A DNA stretch of 64,000 nt, taken from JAEINY01 sp942490535. GTDB taxonomy: Bacteria; Bacteroidota; Bacteroidia; Bacteroidales; Marinilabiliaceae. Of the stretch, positions 18,501 through 26,289 are shown one piece after another. The notes under the pieces were generated by a model that was not told the DNA's origin, did not search any database, and saw only the letters and a program-made list of their open reading frames with translations. A program made the position numbers and the translations under genes. The stretch is taken from the NCBI GenBank assembly GCA_942490535.1, contig CALNXQ010000005.1:2131778-2195777 (forward strand), in the 5' to 3' direction. Within the stretch, counting starts at the first letter, position 1. Each line of letters begins with the position of its first letter.

Positions 18501-20022
18501 GATCATTTAATATAAACTGACCATCAAATTTCTGGTTGGCAAAAAGTCCGTTAAGCGTAATGTTGGAATATGTGTAGTCATTGATTGTGAGTGAATCTAC
18601 TTCACCATCAATGAACGCAAAGAAAGCGTGTTTGGATTGGCGGTTACCATTTATAGAAACATTCATGGAAACATTTCCAATTTTGTTTTCAGTACCGAGC
18701 AGTTTTCCGAGGTTAAAATTGTTGGTGCTCAAGGCTCCTGAAAATATTAGTTTTTTCTTCGGGTCCAGCTTAAGTCCGATATCGGTATTTATTTCACCTA
18801 AGGGGGTGGAGACGTATCCAAAAGCTACTATATCAGTAATAAATCCTGTAAAATTTCCTTTGTAGTGAATGTAGCCCAGGTTTTGCAGTGTTGCCGGAAG
18901 TTCAAGTGATTGGGCGTTGGAGAGGGCCAGCAAGCGATGTAAATCAGGTGGAGTTGTGACCAGGTTTTTGACATCCAGATATAGAAATGTTTCGTTTATG
19001 TCTGGCAAACCATTGATATCAAAGCTGGCAGAAATGTGGGAGTCTGCACCAAATTTTATGTTTACATTACGGCCTTTAATGTTATTCAATTGACCCAATA
19101 ATTTTCCGGATATATTAATTGGAACATTACCAAAACGTTTGAGAGTTATGAACTTTTCAATATCCTTTGGTGATAGTACTGAGTTGTTTAGTTGTAAGTG
19201 AAAATCACTGCTAGTATTTGGGAGACCTGTTTTTTCATCGGTGGTAACCGACATAGAATCCAAATAGATGCTTGAATTATTGGTTTTCGCAATGAACTCA
19301 GATAAGTAAATTTTATTTTTAAAGATGGCAGCTTTACCTTTTGTTTCTATTAACTTAAATCCTGAACTTTCTTCAAATTGAAAAGTATTAAGCGACAGGT
19401 TAAATGAACTGTCTCTTTGAATTCCTGTAACATCAATATTCACCCTTCTGAATAAAAGATTTGGCTGTGCTTTGTTGGATTTGGTAGCATCAAAAATGAG
19501 GGTTCCATCTTTTATTATAATTTGATTAATGCCAGGTTTCCAGTTTTTCTGAACCGTATCCGATGAAAACGTCCGATCTAGTAAAAAGGAATAGTTAAAT
19601 GAGGAATCTTTTTTAGAAATATTAATTTTAGGCGCTTCTATTTTAATTGAGCCAAAGTAAATTCTGCGCTTTTGTAAACGTATTGAGTCAATAGTGGCAT
19701 TTAGTTTATCAACATAAAACAGAGTGTCATTTTGTTGATCGAAAATCAAAAAATCTTCAAGAATTAGGCTTTTAAAGGGCCTGAGATGAATCTTTTTAAT
19801 GGAAATATTCGTATGAAGCTCGGAAGCAATTTGTTGGGTAAAATAGGAAACGATTTTTGTTTGCACAGCAGGCAATAGTAATGCCGTGTACATTAGCAGA
19901 GGTACCAATAAGAGCCCCACAGCCAGCCAAATCCATATTTTGATATTTTTTTTTATACTTTTGCGTTTTTCCCGACCAAAATTACAGAAAAAGACCGGGA
20001 TATAGGAGTTGAGTGGTAACAT
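15511..20022 (-). CDS. tamB: Translocation and assembly module TamB-like protein (DUF490)
   Basis: 1503-aa envelope protein. One N-terminal membrane helix (about residues 30-50, IWIWLAVGLLLVPLLMYTAL) anchors it in the inner membrane. The remainder is a very long beta-rich periplasmic rod, and the last 400 residues carry the TamB/DUF490 domain (YNNTGTFDGTIEH, FGDFSFEEGDYMFSLQ, GNVGYGEDETRASNLIGDF). TamB/AsmA-like proteins bridge the envelope and are implicated in outer-membrane protein insertion or lipid transport. The N-terminus up to the helix is uncertain: the frame extends to 20022, but a start nearer the helix is possible. It is divergent from tsaD, with overlapping 5' regions. Confidence 0.92.
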   Translation of the reverse strand: MLPLNSYIPVFFCNFGREKRKSIKKNIKIWIWLAVGLLLVPLLMYTALLLPAVQTKIVSYFTQQIASELHTNISIKKIHLRPFKSLILEDFLIFDQQNDTLFYVDKLNATIDSIRLQKRRIYFGSIKIEAPKINISKKDSSFNYSFLLDRTFSSDTVQKNWKPGINQIIIKDGTLIFDATKSNKAQPNLLFRRVNIDVTGIQRDSSFNLSLNTFQFEESSGFKLIETKGKAAIFKNKIYLSEFIAKTNNSSIYLDSMSVTTDEKTGLPNTSSDFHLQLNNSVLSPKDIEKFITLKRFGNVPINISGKLLGQLNNIKGRNVNIKFGADSHISASFDINGLPDINETFLYLDVKNLVTTPPDLHRLLALSNAQSLELPATLQNLGYIHYKGNFTGFITDIVAFGYVSTPLGEINTDIGLKLDPKKKLIFSGALSTNNFNLGKLLGTENKIGNVSMNVSINGNRQSKHAFFAFIDGEVDSLTINDYTYSNITLNGLFANQKFDGQFILNDPNANVFFEGKIDFSSQVPNFNFQASLKNLKLEQLNLIKHIPESNFSVDLETNFNGIDLDDVIGYIKASNATFTSPQANAQMDSLLLIAIRQAEGKHIILESDVLEGDLIGHYNFNHFTTTLKEAILNFVPSLKYQFPQNENKSRLNDFSFSCRFKRIKEIIKLIIPELDISDTGLFMGKINNETNFIDIDGEFDHINYKGIHSENPEIYINTTDNNQTLSVITRVKNLDVNRLGSFQNLSLHHYAKKDTVLFNVFWNNWDEFTNSGSIFTKTYLKGNPNGLYATLNLEPSHVMFRDSLWELQPTSLHYHPMGFSVKNFRFHHGNQEIGINGFLHKEAKDGLKIHFQNIHLNELIKYQNIGNLDASGLLNGQVEVQNIFKTPIIDSDISIKDFEFNRDTVGNFYLSSQYLPQVKSLQIESSIERNGQFPLQGGGNISLEQSIVDLDFNVDSLKIGFLNLYLNKIMQNLTGTASGQIALKGDLRSPDLLGALKVNDGHFDVGLLRTDYYVSDSVLFEKGKMVFKTLKVKDKYNNTGTFDGTIEHTMFRNMHYNLHLDAFNMLALNTTGKDNPLYYGTVFVDGNLAITGTTSDIILDIAGTTMNNTSFFIPLKSEEKAEESNFIRFVSKEENPQKNVVTTTDEEYIADLTGMTITMEIDITPAAKTQVIFDSKIGDILKGNGNGNLQIKINKQGKINFFGDFSFEEGDYMFSLQNVINKRFLINQGSTINWDGNPYDANINLNATYKLRTSLNNLVNFGGDNEVDNSEYTSRVPIHCNLLLTDRLMKPNIRFEIESPSLNNTTQDIIDAYIDTEEELNRQVLSLLVLNRFYTPERQAAQDGASTGAGSNAAAVTSAEVLSNQLSHWLSQISNDFDIGVSYRPADQYTQEEVEVALSTQMFNNRVSINGNVGYGEDETRASNLIGDFDMDVKLNRSGNLRFKAYTHSNNDIIYETSPTTQGIGFSFKEEFDTLEELMHRYWLIMTGGNKKEKKVEEETKD
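19956..19963 (+). promoter_or_regulatory. TACTTTTG -7 box upstream of tsaD
   Basis: TACTTTTG lies within the start region of the divergent tamB gene, about 75 bp before the tsaD ATG. TTTG at 19939-19942 could serve as a -33 box, but the 13-bp spacing is shorter than usual. Confidence 0.4.
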
Positions 20023-20039
20023 TTCTTTTGGGAGTATTT

Positions 20040-21059
20040 ATGAGTGTGATAATATTAGGCATCGAATCATCATGTGATGACACTTCTGCGGCAATTATTA
20101 AAGATGAAGTCATCTTATCAAATGTTGTAGCTAATCAGGATGTTCATAAAGCTTATGGGGGAGTAGTGCCCGAATTGGCATCCAGAGCTCACCAGCAAAA
20201 CATAATCCCAGTAGTGGATAAAGCAATTCGTGATGCCGGTGTTACAAAAGAACAGATTACAGCCATCGCCTTTACACGAGGACCTGGATTAATGGGGTCT
20301 TTGTTAGTCGGTACGTCATTTGCAAAAGGCTTTGCGTTGGCAAACAAGTTACCACTTATTGAAATAAACCATCTTCATGCGCATGTGATGGCACATTTTA
20401 TTAAGGAAGACGAGTATGATACCAATCAACCAGGATTTCCATTTTTATGCTTATTAGTGTCAGGGGGTAATAGCCAGATTGTAATGGTACGGGATCATTT
20501 GCATATGGAAATTATTGGGCAAACCATTGATGATGCTGCCGGAGAGGCCTTTGATAAATGTGCTAAAGTGATGGGATTACCTTATCCGGGTGGTCCTCTG
20601 ATTGATAAGCTTGCTGCAGAAGGGAATCCAGATGCATTTGTATTCAGCAGGCCAAATATTCAAGGATACAATTATAGTTTTAGCGGGCTGAAAACCTCTT
20701 TCCTTTACTTTTTAAGGGATGAACTAAAGAAAGATCCTGACTTTATTGAGAAGAATAAAATGGATATTTGTGCTTCTTTGCAGAAAACCATTATTGATAT
20801 TTTAATGAAGAAATTAATTATGGCAGCTAAGGAGACTGGAGTTACAGAAGTGGCCTTGGCCGGAGGCGTGTCGGCTAATTCGGGATTACGAAACCGTTTA
20901 ACGGAATTAGCAGATGAATTGGGTTGGAAAACTTACATTCCAAAGTTTGCATATACCACAGATAATGCTGCAATGATTGCTATTAACGGATACTTTAAGT
21001 ACCTTAATAATGAGTTTGTGAAACAAGATATCGCTCCATTTGCGCGTTCCGTCTTTTAG
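20040..21059 (+). CDS. tsaD: tRNA N6-adenosine threonylcarbamoyltransferase TsaD
   Basis: Transfers the threonylcarbamoyl group to A37 of ANN-decoding tRNAs (t6A); acts with TsaB/TsaE in the cytoplasm. 339 aa, standard length. Landmarks: MSVIILGIESSCDDTSAAII at the start, VVPELASRAHQQNI, the metal-binding HLHAHVMAH, LVSGGNSQIV, DDAAGEAFDKCAKVMGLPYP and ALAGGVSANSGLR. The ATG at 20040 was chosen because the family begins at ILGIESSCDDT; an upstream frame extension overlaps tamB. Its 3' end is about 130 bp before the peptide cluster. Confidence 0.98.
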   Translation: MSVIILGIESSCDDTSAAIIKDEVILSNVVANQDVHKAYGGVVPELASRAHQQNIIPVVDKAIRDAGVTKEQITAIAFTRGPGLMGSLLVGTSFAKGFALANKLPLIEINHLHAHVMAHFIKEDEYDTNQPGFPFLCLLVSGGNSQIVMVRDHLHMEIIGQTIDDAAGEAFDKCAKVMGLPYPGGPLIDKLAAEGNPDAFVFSRPNIQGYNYSFSGLKTSFLYFLRDELKKDPDFIEKNKMDICASLQKTIIDILMKKLIMAAKETGVTEVALAGGVSANSGLRNRLTELADELGWKTYIPKFAYTTDNAAMIAINGYFKYLNNEFVKQDIAPFARSVF

Positions 21060-21159
21060 TATGATGTAGTTGTATCGCAAATTCGAACGAAAAAAATGAT
21101 CTTTTGTCAAAAAAATTCGAAGTTTTGAAGTAAAGAACCGATTAGAGGTTGTTTTTTTT

Positions 21160-21167
21160 TATTTTTG
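21160..21167 (+). promoter_or_regulatory. TATTTTTG -7 box for the PqqD/peptide cluster
   Basis: TATTTTTG matches TAnnTTTG and lies 19 bp before the GTG start of the PqqD-like gene. No convincing -33 element at the right distance. The tsaD-PqqD gap also contains two TTCGAA sites (in AATTCGAACG and AATTCGAAGT) that could form part of a weak terminator. Confidence 0.4.
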
Positions 21168-21186
21168 CCAATAAATTAAAGTCATT

Positions 21187-21471
21187 GTGAGAGAACAGCT
21201 TTACAAAAGATCGAAAGGATTTGTGGAGAAGAAAATAGGTGATGATCTGGTCTTGGTGCCGTTGGCTAATTCAGTGGTGCAGATGGACAGGGTGTTTTCG
21301 TTAAATGAATTAGGGGCATTTGTGTATAGTCTAATGAATGATTGTATTTCGGAAGCTGATTTGTTACGGCATATTATAAGCGAATTTGATGTGTCGGATA
21401 AAGAAGCTGCAGCTGATTTAAACACTTTTTTATCTGAAGCTGTTTCTAATAAAATTATTGAAATTTATTAA
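21187..21471 (+). CDS. PqqD-like peptide-binding protein (RiPP recognition element)
   Basis: 94-aa soluble protein of the PqqD fold, the domain that binds leader peptides and presents them to modifying enzymes. The pattern ANSVVQMDRVFSLNELGAFVYSLMND (residues about 27-52) followed by ISEADLLRHIISEFDVSDKEA and a final FLSEAVSNKIIEIY is the typical beta-wing then helix-rich PqqD layout. The start is a GTG at 21187; no ATG fits upstream. It is first of five co-directional genes with short gaps (20 bp to the peptide gene). In lasso-peptide loci the equivalent is the B1 protein; here no B2 or cyclase gene follows. Confidence 0.82.
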   Translation: MREQLYKRSKGFVEKKIGDDLVLVPLANSVVQMDRVFSLNELGAFVYSLMNDCISEADLLRHIISEFDVSDKEAAADLNTFLSEAVSNKIIEIY

Positions 21472-21491
21472 TATAAGGTAGTTTGCCAATA

Positions 21492-21710
21492 ATGAGTTTG
21501 AAGCGTATATATAGTGCTCCTGAAATAAATATCCATTCATTAGATAGAGAAATTTGTTTGGTGATGGCATCTGTTCCTGGTGATCCTGGAGGAGGAGGCG
21601 ATCCATTTGGGGCTCCAGCTCCTGCACCAATGAGCCCATCGGAATCTTCAGGGTTGAAAAGTACTAGTTATCCCTTTGGAGGAGACACGCCGGATTATAG
21701 TAATATGTAA
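21492..21710 (+). CDS. Candidate precursor peptide of the PqqD cluster (Gly/Pro/Ser-rich)
   Basis: 72-aa small protein. The N-terminal 27 residues (MSLKRIYSAPEINIHSLDRE, then ICLVMAS) resemble a recurrent Bacteroidota leader-like pattern (Lys-x-Ile-Tyr-x-x-Pro-Glu). The remainder is low in hydrophobics and rich in Gly, Pro and Ser (VPGDPGGGGDPFGAPAPAP, then MSPSESSGLKSTSYPFGGD), ending DYSNM. It has no Cys, so thioether or disulfide chemistry is excluded, but it has many Ser/Thr for phosphorylation. It sits between the PqqD-like and HPr-kinase-like genes, the position expected for a substrate. ATG 21492 is preferred over the TTG three codons earlier. That it is processed is inference. Confidence 0.7.
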   Translation: MSLKRIYSAPEINIHSLDREICLVMASVPGDPGGGGDPFGAPAPAPMSPSESSGLKSTSYPFGGDTPDYSNM

Positions 21711-21722
21711 ATTACTTATTGG

Positions 21723-22616
21723 ATGGTTAAATCCAGATTTTATGATATAGGGGGCTTGGAGATGGAGGTAATCTATCAAAGCCCTTTTTTCTTGTTTGAT
21801 ACAGAGGGAGGCTCAGAAAGTTTTAAAACGACAATAAAAGATGTTCAATGGACTATTCAGGTTGAGCACGTCGGAAATATAGATCTTTCTAATTCGCAAC
21901 TTTTATTTGAGGGGGTAAATGAATTTCAGATTAATATTCCATATAAGTGGAGTATTTATAATAAAAATGGTCTTCGTATCATCTATTTTGAGTTTGAAAA
22001 TCATCAAATTATAAAACGAGGAACAGCTGTTTTAAATTTTGAAAAAAAATCGATATCTGTAGGTCTGGAACTTTTGCATAATGAAGTTTTTTCGCTGGAT
22101 CCGTTTTTTCATCCCCTTGGCGTTTTAATTTTGACCGAAGTTATGAGTGAATCAAGTGGTTTTTTGATTCATGCATCGGGAGTTAATGATCTTGGCAAAG
22201 GATATCTTTTTTCGGCAGTTTCGGGCACTGGAAAATCTACAATGGCCAACTTATGGGCTCGAAAAGGAGCAACTATTATAAATGACGATCGGTTAATTGT
22301 TCGGTTTTCTGCAGAAGGTGAATTTAGTATTTACAATACGCCTATGCCCTATTATCAAGATGCTGGGAAATGTGCTCCCTTAAAAGCTTGTTTTTTATTA
22401 AAGCAGTCATCTGAAAACTACATGACCAGGTTAAGTGAAGTTCACAGTGTATTAGGTTTGATGGGGAATTGTATACAGCATTTATATGATCAGTCACGAA
22501 TTGAAAATCACATGATGTTGATTCAGGGATTGGTTCATGCTTGTGATGTTTTTGAAGTGGGCTTTAAGCCTGATACTGATATTGTTGATTTTATTCGAAG
22601 TGAGATTGGAGATTAG
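21723..22616 (+). CDS. HPr kinase/phosphorylase C-terminal-domain-like protein
   Basis: 297 aa. The N-terminal half (about 1-135) is not recognisable. The C-terminal half matches the HPr-kinase fold: SSGFLIHASGVNDLGKGYLF, the Walker-A motif SAVSGTGKS at about 164-172, and the acidic motif ATIINDDRLIV near 188. HPr itself is not encoded nearby. Such proteins appear in lasso-peptide and other RiPP-like clusters, where one characterised group phosphorylates a precursor serine (family knowledge). By position the substrate here would be the 72-aa peptide. It follows the peptide by 12 bp and overlaps the S26 peptidase start. Confidence 0.78.
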   Translation: MVKSRFYDIGGLEMEVIYQSPFFLFDTEGGSESFKTTIKDVQWTIQVEHVGNIDLSNSQLLFEGVNEFQINIPYKWSIYNKNGLRIIYFEFENHQIIKRGTAVLNFEKKSISVGLELLHNEVFSLDPFFHPLGVLILTEVMSESSGFLIHASGVNDLGKGYLFSAVSGTGKSTMANLWARKGATIINDDRLIVRFSAEGEFSIYNTPMPYYQDAGKCAPLKACFLLKQSSENYMTRLSEVHSVLGLMGNCIQHLYDQSRIENHMMLIQGLVHACDVFEVGFKPDTDIVDFIRSEIGD

Positions 22617-23046
22617 TCAGTGGAAATCCGTTGTGGCACAGTTGTTAACTGAAGGGCGAACGATTGAAATTCAAGCCAGTGGATATAGTATGTTCCCGTT
22701 ATTAAGACCCGGAGATAAGTTGCAGGTACATCCACGAGTTGAATCTATAAAGTCGGGCGATATCATTGTATTTGATCGGGGGGATGTATTTGTAGCTCAT
22801 CGGTTGCTTGAGGTACAGGGAGATGTGGTTTTGTGTAAAGGAGATGGTTTTGCATTTTATGATAGTCCTATAAGCCTGCGACAAGTTGTTGGCAAAGTTA
22901 GCCATCGTAGCCGGAACGAAAGATCTATAGACTTGAGCGAAAGGAGGTATGTTTGGTTTGGAAAGTTGATGCTTCTCTTTCCCCGGGCAATGGGTTTTGT
23001 GTTTAGCTATTTTGCTAAAGTATACATTAAGTTTTTAGTGGATTAA
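22600..23046 (+). CDS. S26 (signal peptidase-like) family peptidase
   Basis: About 148 aa. The catalytic serine lies in EIQASGYSMFPLLRPGDKL (S30 from the chosen start), and VAHRLLEV (H67) followed by CKGD fits the Ser-His SipW/eukaryote-like S26B group rather than the Ser-Lys bacterial type. A hydrophobic C-terminal segment (LMLLFPRAMGFVFSYFAKVY) would anchor it to the membrane. The GTG at 22600 is suggested because an ATG at 22537 would overlap the kinase gene by 80 bp; that longer form would add an N-terminal hydrophobic helix and cannot be excluded. Likely role: removal of the leader or maturation of the exported peptide (inference). Confidence 0.78.
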   Translation: MRLEISQWKSVVAQLLTEGRTIEIQASGYSMFPLLRPGDKLQVHPRVESIKSGDIIVFDRGDVFVAHRLLEVQGDVVLCKGDGFAFYDSPISLRQVVGKVSHRSRNERSIDLSERRYVWFGKLMLLFPRAMGFVFSYFAKVYIKFLVD

Positions 23047-23121
23047 TAGGGTGTGAAGTATTGTGTTTGTCTTTGATTACCGAATTAAATAGTACTTTAG
23101 TATTACATTGTATTCTGTTCT

Positions 23122-24909
23122 ATGAAATCAAAGATCACCCGTACTCTATTTTATCTTCGGCATGCCCTTGGAATTGTTTATCTAAGCTCCCCCAAGTGGA
23201 CATTCATTAATATTATAATTACCATTTTACGTGGAGGTCTTCCACTTTTATTATTGTTTGTTGTCAAGCAAATTATTGATGCTGTCAACGAGGTTCTTGC
23301 AAATGCTGGAAGCAGTGTAGATTATTCTTCTATTTATTTTGCAGTTGGTTTAGGTGGTACATTTTTCTTATTGAATGCCATTACCGGATCCTTATCTACG
23401 TTGGTTCGAGAACGTCAGTCTTATAAAGTGAATGATTTCATTCAAAATATTATACATAAAAAAACGGTAAATATCCCTTATTCTTATTTCGAAGACCCGA
23501 CGTACCAAAATATATTTTTCAGAGCACTAACGGATGCTACATTTCGTCCGGCACGCATATTTTATGGTTTTCTAGGAGTAGCTCAAAACATTCTGACAGT
23601 AATTTTGGTTTTTGCCGTCTTGGTGAGTTTACATTGGGGAATGTTGCCTTTTCTTTTGGCAGCAGGAACACCAACGATTCTATTCCGGTTGTATTATTCT
23701 AAAAAAATTTACTCCCTTCGAAAAGATCAGACGGAGGATGAACGTCGCGTTAATTATTTAAATCAATTGTTAACCGGAAAAAGTTTTGCAAAGGAGTTGA
23801 GGATTTTTAATCTGGGGGAAACGTTTAAAGAGTTATATGAGTCAAAACGAAACCAATTGCGGGAAAATCAATGGATGCTTTTGGTGTCAAAGACAAGTTG
23901 GGAGGTCATCGTTCAGATCATATCGACAACAGCGCTGCTGTTGGTTTTTGGCTTTGTAGTGTACGAAGCCACCCGAGGTAAAATAACCAATGGATCAATG
24001 GCCATGTATTTCTTAGCCTTACATCGTGGTTATGCGGTCCTGCAGGAGTTATTGAGCCGGATTTCGGCTCTGTATGAAGATAATTTGTTTTTAAAAAATT
24101 TCTTTGAGTTCGAAAAGATTGAAGTTTCTGGAAATAGTGGCCAAACTAAAGAATTTCCGTCTACCTTGAAAGAAGGAATATCTTTTAAAAATGTGGGTTT
24201 CAAATATCCAAATTCAGATCGTTGGGTTTTTCGCCACGTTAATTTTACGATTCCGGCACGAAAGACAGTTGCACTAGTTGGAGCGAATGGAAGTGGGAAA
24301 ACCACGATGGTGAAACTGTTAGCAGGTTTATATCAACCTGTTGAAGGTGTTATTTTGGCTGATGATGTAAATTGGTCTTCCATAAATATGAAGGAGCTAG
24401 CAAAGAATATAAGCGTTATTTTCCAGGATTTTATGCTTTATAATGTGTCTGCTGCTGATAATATTAGGTTTGGAAATGTATCTAAGGCCTTTGATCAGAA
24501 AGAAGTCGTTGAGGCCGCTAAAAATGCAGGCATACACGATCGGTTTAAGGGTTTTGAAAAGGGCTATGATACTACCTTGGGGACGCTTTTCAGAGGTAGT
24601 GAGCAGCTCAGTCAGGGAGAATGGCAAAGAACGGCTTTGGCACGTTCCTTTTATAACCCATCACAGGTCATTATTTTAGATGAGCCGACTAGTTCTCTGG
24701 ATGCTTTCACAGAAGCTGGTTTAATAGCTCATTTTAGAGAAATAGTTAAGGATCGAACAGCAATTATCATTAGTCATCGGCTGTCGACAATAAAACTAGC
24801 AGATGAGATTATTGTTTTAGATGGAGAAGGTATTGCAGAGGTTGGTAAACCTGATCAATTGATCGCTCAAAAAGGGATTTTTTACCAAATGGTTGAGTCT
24901 TTGAAATAA
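23122..24909 (+). CDS. ABC exporter (fused permease and ATPase)
   Basis: 595-aa half-transporter: six membrane helices in residues about 1-330, then an ATPase domain with Walker A GANGSGKTT, Q-loop VIFQDFMLYN, signature LSQGEWQRTALARS, Walker B VIILDEPTSSLDA and the H-loop IISHRLST. There is no C39 peptidase domain, so any leader must be removed by another protease, consistent with the neighbouring S26 enzyme. The LSQGEWQ form of the signature is seen in exporters of lasso peptides and microcins. Last gene of the cluster, ending immediately next to the stop of a convergent gene. Confidence 0.92.
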   Translation: MKSKITRTLFYLRHALGIVYLSSPKWTFINIIITILRGGLPLLLLFVVKQIIDAVNEVLANAGSSVDYSSIYFAVGLGGTFFLLNAITGSLSTLVRERQSYKVNDFIQNIIHKKTVNIPYSYFEDPTYQNIFFRALTDATFRPARIFYGFLGVAQNILTVILVFAVLVSLHWGMLPFLLAAGTPTILFRLYYSKKIYSLRKDQTEDERRVNYLNQLLTGKSFAKELRIFNLGETFKELYESKRNQLRENQWMLLVSKTSWEVIVQIISTTALLLVFGFVVYEATRGKITNGSMAMYFLALHRGYAVLQELLSRISALYEDNLFLKNFFEFEKIEVSGNSGQTKEFPSTLKEGISFKNVGFKYPNSDRWVFRHVNFTIPARKTVALVGANGSGKTTMVKLLAGLYQPVEGVILADDVNWSSINMKELAKNISVIFQDFMLYNVSAADNIRFGNVSKAFDQKEVVEAAKNAGIHDRFKGFEKGYDTTLGTLFRGSEQLSQGEWQRTALARSFYNPSQVIILDEPTSSLDAFTEAGLIAHFREIVKDRTAIIISHRLSTIKLADEIIVLDGEGIAEVGKPDQLIAQKGIFYQMVESLK

Positions 24910-26289
24910 TTAATTGACAATGAGGATAATTCCGCCAAATATGCCCAGTGATACGGGTTGGTAGGAATAATTTGAATCACTATTTACAGAGTTCAGGAAA
25001 TACTTAAGTTTTGGTTCCAATGAAAATCGAAATGATTTACCAAGGGGTAATTCCAATCCCAGACCTAGAGAGCTGCTAAAAACAAGTGGTTTAATATTAC
25101 CTGTTTCGCCAATTTTTGTTTCTGATTTTCCATCGATCAGGTAAGCATTATTGCCAATCAAGAAATTTGAACTGATTCCTCCCGCTATGGATATGGTTGG
25201 ATAACCAGTAAAGATTTTATATCTCACACTGAGCGGTATTTCAATATATTCTAAGGTTTGCTTTGTTTCTGCCGTGGAATTCGTATAAGCGTTAGTTAAA
25301 TAGGGTAAGTCATTGTTGATGGTGGTCTTAGTGTCATTGAGAACGTTGTCTTTCAGATTGATTTGTCCAATTGAATTATTGAGCGATACATGCTGTAAAA
25401 TATGTGTTTCGTTTGACCCCGATGAGAGTTTGTTTGGGGAATAACTAAAGCTGTTCTGAACAGTTTCACCAATTTTTGAATAGTGGAAGCCGGTTTCAAC
25501 ACTCCACCGGGTTTCGTTTTCAAAACGGATATTTAAACCACCTGAAATAGAAGTGAGACCTTTTTCATTGATATCAGCAGAAGTTTGGGAGTAAGAGTTT
25601 GATGTGGCATCAGCATACATATCTCCAGAACTTATACCATTGTTTGCTCCATTACTACTATAGGAGGGAGAAATAGACCCCCCCAATAAAATATGTGTAC
25701 TTTTTGTTTTGGCATTAGATGTTGGAGGTATTATTTCAGGATAAAATGTGTAATAAGAGTGGGGCTTGGATTTTAATTGGGTTGAAAGATCTGAATGAGT
25801 GGATGCCAATAGAGGTAATCCTTTTCCATGTAATAGTGATAACTTTTGAGTTGGATTTGTGGTAACTATCAATTCGTCTTCTGCAGAATATTTTAAAAAA
25901 GTGTTTTGAATATTAGGGGGTGCTACAATGTGTTCATATGCAATTGCTTCATTTTGTGTCTGGGAAAGTGGCAATTCAGTAGATGTTTGATTCGAAGTAT
26001 TTTCGGGAGTGTTATTTGGTGTATGTGTTTCGTGTTTTGTATGAAATGAACTTACAATTTTGTTTGTTTCCGTATTGGTTTGATTAAATAGAATGATTAG
26101 TGAACTGCCAATTACAAACAAAACTGCAGCTGCTGCCAGGCTTCTCCAAAACAAGAAAACCCGTTTTTCTTGCTTTTCAGCATCCAGATCCTTTTCAACA
26201 GTACTCCAGACAGATAAAGGTGGTGCGTCAGAAAAACTTTCCAAGCTTGTCTTGAAGAGGTTATCTATATTTTTATTTCTTTCTAACAT
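24910..26289 (-). CDS. Anti-sigma-like membrane protein with C-terminal outer-membrane-type beta-barrel domain
   Basis: 459 aa. Residues 1-50 are soluble and charged (starts MLERNKNIDNLFKTSLESF), followed by one membrane helix (SLAAAAVLFVIGSSLIILF). Then comes an Asn/Thr/Ser-rich linker of about 130 residues and a C-terminal PorT/OmpA-like 8-strand barrel region (GGSISPSYSSNG, WSVETGFHYSKIGE, ISIAGGISSNFLIGN, ending SLGIFGGIILIVN). The N-terminal part sits in the place of an anti-sigma factor and overlaps the upstream ECF sigma gene by 7 bp, so a sigma/anti-sigma role is likely. How a barrel-like domain is attached to an inner-membrane helix is unexplained. Convergent with the ABC gene with no gap. 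Confidence 0.75.
   Translation of the reverse strand: MLERNKNIDNLFKTSLESFSDAPPLSVWSTVEKDLDAEKQEKRVFLFWRSLAAAAVLFVIGSSLIILFNQTNTETNKIVSSFHTKHETHTPNNTPENTSNQTSTELPLSQTQNEAIAYEHIVAPPNIQNTFLKYSAEDELIVTTNPTQKLSLLHGKGLPLLASTHSDLSTQLKSKPHSYYTFYPEIIPPTSNAKTKSTHILLGGSISPSYSSNGANNGISSGDMYADATSNSYSQTSADINEKGLTSISGGLNIRFENETRWSVETGFHYSKIGETVQNSFSYSPNKLSSGSNETHILQHVSLNNSIGQINLKDNVLNDTKTTINNDLPYLTNAYTNSTAETKQTLEYIEIPLSVRYKIFTGYPTISIAGGISSNFLIGNNAYLIDGKSETKIGETGNIKPLVFSSSLGLGLELPLGKSFRFSLEPKLKYFLNSVNSDSNYSYQPVSLGIFGGIILIVN

Noticed and set aside
21187..24909. Lasso peptide or lanthipeptide cluster
   Set aside because: A PqqD-like protein and HPr-kinase-like protein occur in lasso clusters, but there is no B2 protease, no asparagine-synthetase-like cyclase, no LanM/LanB, and the peptide has no Cys or conserved ring Asp/Glu pattern.
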